Shown here piece after piece: positions 12,480-22,989 of a stretch of 64,000 nucleotides of DNA. The stretch is from Papilionanthe hookeriana x Papilionanthe teres (taxonomy: Eukaryota > Streptophyta > Magnoliopsida > Asparagales > Orchidaceae), in the NCBI GenBank assembly GCA_022702705.1, contig CM040421.1:3844001-3908000 (forward strand), given 5' to 3'. Within the stretch, counting starts at the first letter, position 1. The number at the start of each line of letters is the position of its first letter. The position numbers and the translations under genes are program-made. The notes beneath the pieces are model-generated. The model saw only the letters and a list, made by a program, of their open reading frames with translations. It ran no database searches and was not told where the DNA came from.

Positions 12480-13400
12480 TTCCATCAATTATTAAACCTC
12501 CCGAACTTGAGCTAAAAATATTACCCGATCATTTGAAATATGCTTATTTAGGTAATTCTTCAACTTTACCGCTTATTATTTCATCCGCATTAAACGAATC
12601 TCAAGAACAAAAACTTTTAGAAACTTTAAAAAATATAAGAAAACTTTTGGTCGGACTTTTAGCAGATATTAAAGGAATTAGTCCTTCAATCCGTATGCAT
12701 AGAATTATTTTAGATGATGAACATAAACCTAAAGTGCATCCCCAAAGGAGATTAAACCCGATAATGAAAGAAGTAGTTAAGAAAGAAATTTTAAAATGGT
12801 TAGATAATGGTATTATATATCCTATTTCCGACGCTGCTTGGGTAAGCCCAATTCACCGTGTTCCTAAGAAGGGAGGAGTGACCGTCATCGCTAATGAAAA
12901 TAACGATCTTATTCCTATAAGACAAGTTACCTGGTCTGGCGTATATGTATCGATTATAGGAAATTAAATACCGCCACCAGGAAAGATCACTTCCCTTTAC
13001 CATTTCTGCATCGGATGTTAGATAGATTAATCGGACATAAGTATTTTTGTTTTCTAGATGGATACACCGGTTATCATCAAATACAAATTGCTCCCGAGGA
13101 TCAAGAGAAAACTACATTTACTAGTCCTTATGGAACTTTCGCTTTTCGAAGAATGCCTTTTGGATTATGTAATGCACCAAGAACATTCCGCAGATGTATG
13201 ATGTCTATATTTAGTAAGTTAATCGACAATGGAATAGAAGTATTTATGGATGATTTCTCCGTATTTGGAACATCATTCGATACATGCTTAACTCATCTCG
13301 AAAAAGTATTAGAAGTATGCGAGAAAACAAATTTAGTTCTAAATCGGGAGAAATGTCAATTTATGGTTGCGGCGGCATTGTATTAGGCATAAAATTTTGG
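12480..13400 (+). pseudogene. Element A reverse transcriptase, broken
   Basis: RNA-dependent DNA polymerase domain. Landmarks in order: ILPDHLKYAYLG, a stretch ending RMHRIILDDEHKP, QRRLNPIMKEVVKKEI, WVSPIHRVPKKGG, then after a shift near 12960 FLDGYTGYHQIQIAPEDQ, TFAFRRMPFGLCNAP and the catalytic box FMDD at 13243-13254. Stops and shifts near 12967 and 13386 break it. The YxDD box as FMDD is normal for this clade. Confidence 0.86.
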
Positions 13401-14163
13401 AAAAAGGCATGGAAGTGGACCCTGCAAAAATTCAAGTTATAGCTAAATTACCACCTCCAACTACTATGAAAAGGGGTAAGAAGTTTACATGCCTTGGATT
13501 CTACGTACGTTATATAAAAGATTTTTCAAAAATTACTAAACCTCTATGCCAACTTCTCGAAAAGGACAAGAAATTTGAATTTACAATCGAATGCTCGAAT
13601 GCTTTTGAACTCTTAAAAGAAAAATTAATTACAACACCTATAATAGTTTCACCTAACCTGGGAGAAACCATTCGAGCTTATGTGTGATGCTAGTGATTAT
13701 GTCAGTAGGAGCAGCTTTTGGCAAAGATATGAAAAGATTTTTAAAGTTATATACTATGCTAAGTAAAACTCTAAATAATGCCGAAATAAATTATACAGCA
13801 TACGTAAAGAGAATTATTAGCGGTAGTATATGGTTTTAATAAATTTAGACCTTATCCGATCGGAACAAAATGTATCGTGCATACCGATCATTCTGCTATC
13901 AAATATTTAATGCAAAAGAAAGATTCCAAACCAAGATTAATTAGATGGATGCTATTAATGCAAGAATTCGATTTTGAGATCGTTAATAAGAAAGGAACCG
14001 ATAATCAAATTGCGGATCATTTATCAAGATTAGAAAATCATGAATTATCCGATATTGAAAATGAAATTATGATACGCTTTCCTGATGAACAACTATACAA
14101 TATCAATGAGTGGAAAATACCATGGTATGCTGATATAGTAAACTATATAGTTAGTAATATTTT
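13367..14163 (+). pseudogene. Element A RNase H, truncated before integrase
   Basis: Continues from RT: YIKDFSKITKPLCQLLEKD, then LMCDASD-like sequence after a shift, then MHTDHSAIKYLMQKKDS and FDFEIVNKKGTDNQIADHLSRLE. These match the RNase H region of B. The homology ends inside the RNase H-integrase linker at about 14163, where GC-rich unrelated sequence begins (TATCCTTCCGCGC). Confidence 0.82.
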
Positions 14164-14760
14164 TCGTATCCTTCCGCGCTTTCGACGCGTCCGAGGACAC
14201 TTGGCGCGCTGTCGAAATTCTGGGCCGGGTTAGTTCTGATTAACCTTAAAAACTTCAAAAATGTATATCTTTTTATCCAGAACTCCTAAAAATAAAATAA
14301 AAATACCTATGGAAAGCTCTTGAAGAGAAGAAAATTATGAGTCCAAAATCATAATTTTATTCTTAGTATTTAATTTTTAAATAATTAAATACTCTTTGGA
14401 ATATTTTAATTATTAAAAAATAATTTACAAATCAGAAAAATGTGAAATTTTTAGGGAAGAACCTTTAAGTCCTTAGACACATCTCCTGATTTTTTTAAGG
14501 CTAGGATAACTCTCTAGGATGTGATTTTTGAATTTCCAAGATATTTTGTAATTATTTCAAAAAATAATTATAAAATTTGGAAAATTGGAAAATTAAAATT
14601 CAAAATGATTGAGAATCTTAGGGTGACAGATAACAATCCTAAAACAACAATTCTCAAGCTATCAAATCAATCTAAAGAAATTTCAAAATAAGGTTAAGAT
14701 TTATTAATTATAAAATTAATATTTCAAAACATTTTCTTAATCCATTTCATAATGGACTAA
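14164..14760 (+). other. Probable continuation of the Tat-like LTR
   Basis: A short GC-rich piece is followed by AT-rich sequence (CTTCAAAAATGTATATC, then many AAAT tracts). A comparable order, GC-rich then AT-rich, follows the TATA-like box of the second Tat-like stretch at about 22600-22900. No coding content. Confidence 0.35.
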
Positions 14761-14809
14761 GCCAAGGATGAATCCAAACTCAAATGAACTCAAAACAAAC
14801 ATTAAATAG

Positions 14810-16020
14810 GTTTAAAGATAACTTAAGCCTAATCAAAATCATTAAACCTTAGGGTTTAATACAAAATCAAAGATTTTAATTAAGTTTAAGGACATATTAA
14901 ACTTAATTAACCTATTAAACCTTAACTAAATTAGGTTTAATACAAAAATCAAAACTTTAGTTAAGTTTAAATACATCTTAAACTTAATTAACCCATTAAA
15001 CCTTAACTAAATTAGGTTTAATGCAAAATCAAAGCTTTAATTAAGTTTAAGGACATATTAAAATTAATTAATCCATTAAACCTTAACTATATTAGGTTTA
15101 ATACAAAATCAAGATTTTAATTAAGTTTAAAGACATATTAAACTTAATTAACCCATTAAACCTAACTAAATTAGGTTTAATAGAAAATCAAAGCTTTAAT
15201 TAAGTTTAAGGACATTTTAAACTTAATTAATCCATTAAACCTTAACTAATTTAGGTTTAATACAAAATCGAGCTTTAATTAAGTTTAAGGACATATTAAA
15301 CTTAATTAACCCATTAAACCTTAACTATATTAGGTTTAATACAAAAATAAAAACTTTAATTAAGTTTAAGGACATATTAAACTAAATTAACCCATTAAAC
15401 TTTAACTAAATTAGGTTTAATACAAAAATCAAAACTTTAATTAAGTTTAAGGACATATTAAACTTAATTAACCCATTAAACCTTAACTAAATTAGGTTTA
15501 ATACAAAATCTAAACTTTAATTAAGTTTAAGGACATATTAAACTTAATTAACCCATTAAACCTTAACAAAATTAGATTTAATACAAAAATCAAAACTGTA
15601 ATTAAGTTTAAGGACATGTTAAACTTAATTAACTCATTAAACCTTAACTAAATTAGTTTTAATACAAAATCAAAGCTTTAATTAAGTTTAAGGACATATT
15701 AAACTTAATTAATCCATTAAACCTTAACTAATTTAGGTTTAATACAAAATCAAGCTTTAATTAAGTTTAAGGACATATTAAACTTAATTAACCCATTAAA
15801 CCTTAACTAAATTAGGTTTAATACAAAATTAAGCTTTAATTAAGTTTAAAGACATATTAAACTTAATTAACTCATTAAACCTTAACTAAATTAGGTTTAA
15901 TACAAAATCAAAACTTTAATTAAGTTTAAGGACCTATTAAACTTAATTAATTCATTAAACCTTAATTAAAATAGGTTTAATACAAAACCAAATTTGAATT
16001 GAGTTTAAGAACATGTTAAA
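14810..16020. repeat. 80-bp tandem array, type 1 (about 14 units)
   Basis: TTAGGTTTAA recurs at 14931, 15012, 15092, 15171, 15251, 15330 and onward, a 79-81 bp period. Each unit has two hairpins. Hairpin 1 (for example 15437-15471) has arms TTAATTAAGTTTAA and TTAAACTTAATTAA with a 7-nt loop. Hairpin 2 (15476-15501) has arms TTAAACCT and AGGTTTAA with a 10-nt loop. Confidence 0.93.
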
Positions 16021-16029
16021 CTTAATCAA

Positions 16030-16440
16030 CATCTTAAACACTAGGTTTAAGGCAAACCTAAACCCTAATTAGGTCTAACCCATTAGACCTAATTAAACCA
16101 TTAAGTCTTAACTAAATTAGACTTAATCAAACCTAAACCCTAATTAGGTCTAACCCATTAGATCTAATTAAACCATTAAGTCTTAACTAAATTAGATTTA
16201 ATCAAACCTAAACCCTAATTAGGTCTAACCCCATTATACCTAATTATACCATTAAGTCTTAACTAAATTAGACTTAATCAAACTTAAAACCTAAATCCTA
16301 ATTAGGTCTAATCCATTAGACCTGATTAAACCATTAAGTCTTAACTAAACTAGACTTAATTAAACCTAAACCCTGATTAGGTTTAATCCATCCTAAAATC
16401 AAATAAAAATCAAATTTAAATCATTATTAGGTCTACCACA
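16030..16440. repeat. Tandem array, type 2 (about 5 units)
   Basis: Units of about 75-90 bp keep the two-hairpin plan with changed arms. Hairpin 1 at 16066-16095 is TAATTAGGTCTAA and TTAGACCTAATTA with a 4-nt loop. Hairpin 2 at 16101-16126 is TTAAGTCT and AGACTTAA with the same 10-nt loop sequence as type 1. Confidence 0.88.
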
Positions 16441-16479
16441 CTAGACTTAATTAATCTATTAAACCTTAACCAATTAAGG

Positions 16480-17165
16480 TTTAGTCAAACTCAAACCAAA
16501 AACAACTTTTAACTTAGGTTCAACCCAACTTGAACCCAAGTTCAACCCAACTTGAACCCAAGTTCAACCCTTAATTTAAATTCAACACAACATGAACCCA
16601 AGTTCAACCTTTAACTTAGGTTCAACACAACATGAACCCAAGTTCAACCTTTAACTCAAGCTCAACATAACATAAACCTAAGTTCAAAACCTTAACTTGA
16701 GTTCAACCCATATTGAACTTAATTTAACCTTAAGTCTAGGTTCAACCTAACTTGAACCTAACTTAACTCGAACTTAAACCTTAACTTGAGTTCAACCCAT
16801 ATTGAACTTAAGTTAACCTTAAGTCTAGGTTCAACCTAACTTGAACCTAACTTAACTCGAACTTAAACCTTAACTTGAGTTCAACCCATATTGAACTTAA
16901 GTCAACCTTAACTCAAACTTAAATCTAACTTGAACTTAAGTCAACCTTAAGTCTAGGTTCAACCTAACTTGAACCTAACTTAAATCAAACTTAAATCTAA
17001 CTTGAGTTCAACCCATATCGAACTTAAGTTAACCTTAAGTGTAGGTTCAACCTAACTTGAACCTAACTTAAACCAAACTTAAATCTAACCTGAGTCCAAT
17101 CCATATTGAACTTAAGTCAACCTTAAGTCTAGGTTCAACCTAACTTGAACCTAACTTAACTCAAA
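16480..17165. repeat. Tandem array, type 3 (GGTTCAA/TTGAACC family)
   Basis: Repeats are built on GGTTCAA, six bases, TTGAACC (16517-16536) and AGGTTCAA, six bases, TTGAACCT (16738-16759), alternating with AACTTAAG-type motifs. The longer period is roughly 80-95 bp but irregular. Confidence 0.85.
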
Positions 17166-17730
17166 ACCAAATCGAACCTAAACCATAATTAAGTCTACCA
17201 CATTAGACTTAATTAAACCATTAAACCTTAACTAACTAAGGTTTAATCAAACCTAAACCATAATTAAGTCTACCACATTAGACTTAATTAAACCTTTAAA
17301 CCTTAATCAACTAAGGTTTAATCAAACCTAAACCATAATTAAGTCTACCACATTAGACTTAATTAAATCTTTAAACCTTAACCAACTAAGGTTTAATCAA
17401 ACCTAAACTCTACTTAAGTCTACCACATTAGACTTAATTAAACCTTTAAACCTTAACCAACTAAGGTTTAATCCAACCTAAACCATAATTAAGTCTACTA
17501 CATTAGGCTTAATTAAACTATTAAACCTTAACCAACTAAGGTTTAATCAAACTTAAACCATAATTAAGTCTACCACATTAGACTTAATTAAACCATTAAA
17601 CCTTAACCAATTAAGGTTTAATCAAACTTAAATTTTAATTAAGTCTATCACATTATACTTAATTAAATTATTAAACCTTAACCAATTAAGGTTTAATCAA
17701 ATTCAAACCCAAACCTAACTTAAGTCTAAC
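17166..17730. repeat. Tandem array, type 4 (about 7 units)
   Basis: Period about 80 bp. Hairpin 1 at 17261-17290 has arms TAATTAAGTCTA and TAGACTTAATTA. Hairpin 2 at 17221-17246 has arms TTAAACCTTA and TAAGGTTTAA with a 6-nt loop. Seven or so copies follow with minor decay. Confidence 0.88.
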
Positions 17731-17839
17731 CCACATTAGACTTAAGTTAAATCATACTTAGTTTCAATCTGACATGAACCTAAATCTAACCTAAACCAAG
17801 ACATGAACCTTAGGTTCAACCCAAATTGAACCTAAATCG

Positions 17840-18560
17840 ACATAAATCTTAGGTTCAACCCAAATTAAACCTAAATCGGTAAAATTGAACTCAAATCAAC
17901 ATAATCGACATAAATTTGACAATTCAAACATAAATCGACATAATCGACATAAATTTGACATTTCAAACAGAAATCAACATAATCGACATAAATTTGACAT
18001 TTCAAACATAAATCGACATAATCAATGTAAATTTGACATAAAATTGACATCTCAAAATCAACATAAACGACATAAATTTGACATTTCCAACATAAATCGA
18101 CATAACCGACATAAATTTGAAATTTTAAACATAAATCAACGCAAACGACATAAATTTGACATTTCAAACAAAAATCTACATAACCGACATAAATCTGACA
18201 TTTCAAACAAAAATCCATAACTGACATAAATCCGACATTCCAAACAAAACTCAATAAATTCGACATTTCAAACGAAACTATTCGACAATTAATCAACATT
18301 CCAAACAAACACCGACAATAATTGACATTTCAATCCAAATTCAACAAACACCGAAATTAATTGACATTTCAAACTAAACTCAACATAAATCGACATGATT
18401 TGACATAAACCGACACTTTTGACATAAACCAACATAAGTTCGACCTAAATCGAACTTAACACGACATAGGCTGATATAATTATTAAGTTCGACCTAAATC
18501 AAACTTAACGCGACACAAACCGACATAATTCTTAAGTTCGACCTAAACCTAACTTTACAT
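17840..18560. repeat. GACATAAATTTGACATTTC-type short tandem repeat
   Basis: Irregular units of roughly 30-40 bp combine CGACATAA, ATTTGACAT and TTCAAACATAAATC. The long open frames on both strands here are by-products of the repeat, not genes. Toward 18400-18560 the motif shifts to TAAGTTCGACCTAAA. Confidence 0.85.
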
Positions 18561-18579
18561 GACAACATTTACACTTTTC

Positions 18580-18830
18580 CGAGGATAAATGTTAACCTTA
18601 ATCGGGAGTTTTCCTAGGCATTATTAATTGCTCATGATGAAATTAACTATAGGAGCTTGCTCCTATAGGAGATTAAAGAACTCGGGATAGGTATTTCAAC
18701 TACAAGACCTCTCTGGCTACTCAAGATCTTCATATGATTTTCTTATATGAAAAAAAACTTCAGTAATTACACAATCTGAATATTTATTCTATGAGATTAT
18801 CATTTGATCTCTTTTTCTCTCAATCTCTAT
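18580..18830 (+). other. Tat-like LTR 3' portion with a conserved hairpin
   Basis: GAGTTTTCCTAGG is followed by a perfect hairpin at 18647-18668, arms CTATAGGAGC and GCTCCTATAG around TT. Related sequence, in the same order, occurs at about 28650-28750 on this strand and at about 49640-49740 on the minus strand. Downstream, ATGAGATTATCATTTGATC resembles those copies. This marks the end of the first Tat-like stretch. Confidence 0.5.
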
Positions 18831-18894
18831 GTTGATTAATCCTTCTTCAAATTCTCCAAAGACTTCTGACAATAAGTTTAGGTAGGAAAAGAAT

Positions 18895-19890
18895 TAGGGT
18901 GATAGATAGAGAAAGAGAGAGGCAACTCCATGACATTGACATGATACAGGAATTGATAGTGATGTAAGTCGACGACAAAAAGATTTTCATCGCCATCACA
19001 GGCGTCGCCTTGCCGACATGTTCACGACAGTGCGCTGGATGAGCGAGCAGCCTGCTTGGACTGGTGAGGGGCTCTGGGATCAGTTGACCGTAAATTGGGC
19101 CTCTTCTGATTATGAGAGGAAGAGGTAGATGAACAGGGCGAATCAGGCGATTAAAGGGGTTAGGGGAGCTGCACTTCATATGGGCAGATCAGTCCCTCAT
19201 ATAGAGCACTACTAGAGGCTAGTACGATTTTTTTAGATATCTAAACATTAATTCAAAAAATGGGATAATTTTTTAGAGTTAACCATTTTTGTACACTACA
19301 CATGCCAAGGAGTTGAGCTGTGCTCCCTCTGTTGCGGAGCTGCATGTCGAAACTCATCGATGCCCTGAGACTGCGGAGTGGGCCTTAGAGCATTCTTAAT
19401 GGGTTGTCATAAGTTAACAAACCTTAAATCAAAAGTTTATCTTGACTCTAACTGTTGAAAGTTTCAATTAAACTCTGGTTTTCATCATGCAGGAGGAGTT
19501 CGAGCAGCTCCGAAAGAGACACTTGGCCATTCGGGCCCAAACAGACGCCAACAACAGTGGTAGTCACTTTATCATTGAGCATTCGAAGTACGAGCTTTGG
19601 ACTCAGATAGGGAGAAATAAGGGGAGGGTTTATGGCCTTGAAGCGAATGACATAGATTTCAGGGCCGAGTTCTCCATTCTTGGTTCCCCAAGCTCCTCAT
19701 AAACAACCAGGCAAGTTGTTGCAATGAACGGGGAGATTCGTCAATTGCGTGAGCAGATGCTACAAGGCCAAAAAAGAGTCGAGAACTCTATACCACACAT
19801 GGTGGAGACCTTAGAAGATAGCAAGGGCAAGCAGTCGTGACATCCGTGCAGGAACAGGAGGAGAAGGAGGAGGATGAAGATGATGAGTAG
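18895..19890 (+). pseudogene. CACTA second gene (Ptta/En/Spm, Transposase_24-like), broken
   Basis: This is the accessory gene found beside tnp2 in plant CACTA elements; the En/Spm counterpart binds subterminal repeats. A first block (about 19020-19205) reads WTGEGLWDQL and NWASSDYERKR, a stop, then NRANQAIKGVRGAALHMGR and SVPHIEHY. A second (19309-19400) reads CAPSVAELHVETHRCPET. A third, behind a likely acceptor ending CAG at 19489, reads EEFEQLRKRHLAIRAQ, then YELWTQIGRNKGRVYGLE, and after a stop EIRQLREQM, ending in an acidic tail at TAG 19890. GRVYGLE is the family hallmark. Two or more stops break it. Intron positions are guesses. Confidence 0.78.
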
Positions 19891-20499
19891 TTTTTTTTAT
19901 GTTTTCTTTTATTTGAAAGCATTATGTCAAACATTTGTTCTGAATTTTTTTTTATTTATGATAGTATCTTCCTTTTATAAATAATATTATTTAGAGATTT
20001 AATCTATGATATGACTATGCTTAATGTGGTATGTGATGTTGTTGACATTACTTTTTTTAGGTCTAGTCTTTCTTTAGGAGCCTAGGATCTAGCCATAGGA
20101 TTTCCTGGTGACTATCTTAGAAAAATAGGAATGAAACTCTCCCCACTAGAAATTTGAAATGCTCCTTCGTTTCACTTGGAGTTTCATATGCCTACTACCA
20201 ACCTCTAGCACTTAGTAGGATGGATCCAAGCATAACGAAACTCAAGAGGAGTCCCCTATAAGATGGTCAAGCCTTAGGAGTAACCTTGGGTGGTCTAGTC
20301 TAGGTCAAGATTGCACACATACATGCCTAAATACCTCACACTTTCACTCCTAATCCAAAACCCTAAACCAAGCATGCCCAACATTGGTTCCTCTACTCTT
20401 TTGGAAACTCATGTGGGTGGGCATTTAGTCCCAGGCTAGAGATAGGACCAACACATGAAGGATCCAAAATGAGACTTTTCTTTGGTCCATGACTTAAAT

Positions 20500-21650
20500 G
20501 AGTTAATATCATGATTAACAATTCTCAATTAATTCAAATTTTTTCAAATTTCCAATTTTGACCCTTCTTGACCCCAACTTTCACAAAACTACCAAAATAA
20601 CCATAAACCCTAAATTTTCTCAAAATTGCCCAAACTCTCAAATTTCCTTCAAAAATCATTTCAAAACATTTACAAACATTCAAATTGACCAAAATCCATC
20701 AAAATACTAAAAATTCTCAAATATCACTAAAACCCCAAAAATTACCAAAATGCTCATCAAATTCAAAAAATTCCCAAAATTTCTAAAAACACTTTAAATG
20801 GTCCCAAAATCAATTAAAACCACTTTATTTAGCCCAATTTGACCAACTTGACCCATTTTAACTAAAATCCCCAAATTGCCCTTAAAGGCCTAAAATGCCC
20901 AAATTACCCCCAATTTCCACCAAATTGACATCAATCTCCACCAATTTCAATCCCAAACTCAAATTCATCATTCCCAATCCCAATTGAAATCAAATCCAAG
21001 CCTAATTGAACCTAATTTCAAGCCTAATTGTAAGCCCAATCCGAAATCACCAATTTAGTCATACCCTTAAATTCCCCCAAATTAGACCCCATAATCAAAT
21101 CAATTTCCCCAAATTTGAAATATAAATCCTTCATAACACTTACCTAAATAAATTTAAATAATCAATTGATCTAATTTTGAAATCAAAGCTCACTCAAATC
21201 CAACCTAAGCCAAAACTCCCAATTTTACCTTAAAACCCAAATCTCACCAAATTGAATTGAACAACCTCAAAATTTCCACCCAACTGATATCTAAAACTCT
21301 TCATGAAAATCACCCACATTAAATTGAACCATCAATTGAATCATGTCCAAGCCCTAGCCTAATCCAAACCCAAGTCTAGCCCAAATGCCTCAAAATTGAC
21401 CATGAGCTAAATTCTCCCAAATTGACCCTCCAAATTAATTCAAAATTAACCAATTTCTCTTTAAAGCTCCTCACGACAATAATCCATACCATATTGGTCA
21501 ATCACTTGACCCAAATCCTAGCCCAAGCCTAATCTAAACCTAATTTTAACCCAAAGCCCCAATTTTGAACCCAAACGAAGCCCACCACAGCCAACATTTG
21601 GACCCTAAGACCCAACCTTGACCCACCTAGCCCAACCTACATGAGCCATG
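20500..21650. other. G-poor C/A-rich tract without genes
   Basis: About 1.1 kb in which the plus strand is dominated by C, A and T, with motifs such as CAAATTGACC, CCCAAATT and CAATTTCCACC. Guanine is scarce, so the strands are strongly asymmetric. No reading frame and no exact period were seen. Confidence 0.6.
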
Positions 21651-22989
21651 AACAAAGGGTTCCATTCCCATGATTTAAGGGATTTCCTCCCAAAAATGGT
21701 TAAACCCACCATATCTTTGCCATCAGCCATCAAGCCAACAACTAATCACCATTAAACTTCCCTCTGGCTCCCCTGACCTGGCCGGCCGGCCTAGTCGTCG
21801 GAGAACCAAAAAATCAAAAGCCACACCATCCTTAACAAAACCCAATTGCACCCTCTGATTTGTATCAACCCCATTGACCATTGACACCTTTCTACCCTCC
21901 AGCCAAGCAATAAAGCACACCTAAACTGAAGCCATGACAGCCACCCTAAGCCACTCTATTTAAGCACCACCTCTTCACAGCGAAAAAAAAGAGAGCTCAA
22001 CCCAACCATTTTACAGCCCATATCCCCACTATCTGAGCCCAATTTCATAGCTCAAAATAAAGCCAGAAACAGGATATCCTACCAAACTCCACAAAACTTA
22101 AAATTGATTGTTGTTTGAGCTTCCCTAAAATAAGAGAAGAAGTTCCCCACAGAAAGCTCCATCTCTAAAGCCCACTACACCAGACTTTTTCCTCATCCTT
22201 TCCACCTGCTGGAGGAGTTCTGAACCAGGCCTTTTCCCAGACTAAAGTGACACTTGGAGGAGGTTTTCCATACCACAAGGAAGCTTCTGTAAGCATCTGA
22301 TTAAGGCCTCACCTCTCAGACCAAGGTAAAGACCATTTTCCCCAAATCAAGCTCAGTTTGGTCCTTGATGAAGAAAATTTTAATTTGATGCATCGTAAAC
22401 CATATGGATGTGTTCTTCTTGAGTAGAGATGGTGCAGAAACAAACCTGAAGTGATTTGGTTGAGTGCAGAGGGAGATATTAGGGTTTGAGTGCGTGCGGT
22501 TCACAGTTCACACCAGTTGGGGATGAAGAGCCAAAGCCGTTAGATCACACGTGTATTAGATCGATAGTCAAGATTGCACCTGATAGATGGATAGAACATA
22601 ATGTGCAGCCGAGTCAGCGCTAACTCAGATGGCAAAGACCAATGGAGCGGCGACGTGGGAGCTTTAACAACTGCATAGGTTGAGGTGGCGCCGTGCTGGA
22701 TAAATATAAAAATAAGGGATTTTTTATTTATTTTAATTCATTTAACTTTAAAAATCCATAACTTGGTATAGAAAAATTAAAAAATAAAAGAAAAAATACC
22801 ATATTGCTCAGTGAATAGTGGATAACAATGTGGAAATAAAATCATAATTATTTGACTTATATTTATTTTTAAATTAATTAAATACTACAAAGTTTCATTA
22901 AATCATAACTTGCTATATATAATTCACCCTGGTATGATGTTTGGAAGGCTTGTAGGCTCTATTTGTAGGGATCTTCTTTGATTTTTTTC

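Larger units (their letters stand above)
8373..14163 (+). mobile_element. Athila-like Ty3/gypsy retrotransposon A, 3' truncated
   Basis: The order is 5' LTR (8373-10007), primer-binding site (10014), gag, protease, reverse transcriptase and RNase H, and then the sequence stops. Comparison with element B shows A matching it through the segment WYADIVNYIVSNI and breaking off at about 14163, just before the integrase. No integrase, downstream ORF or 3' LTR follows. All coding parts contain stops and shifts, so the copy is dead. It sits between two pieces of Tat-like sequence and so looks inserted into them. Without a 3' LTR the target duplication cannot be read. Confidence 0.88.

Noticed and set aside
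14810..17730. Regularly spaced repeats resembling a CRISPR array
   Set aside because: The units are contiguous tandem repeats without unique spacers, in plant DNA, with no cas genes.
17871..18308. Long open frames on both strands with repeated NRHKFDISN-like or CQIYVDYVD-like peptides
   Set aside because: They follow directly from the short tandem repeat and exist on both strands; no start context or family supports a gene.
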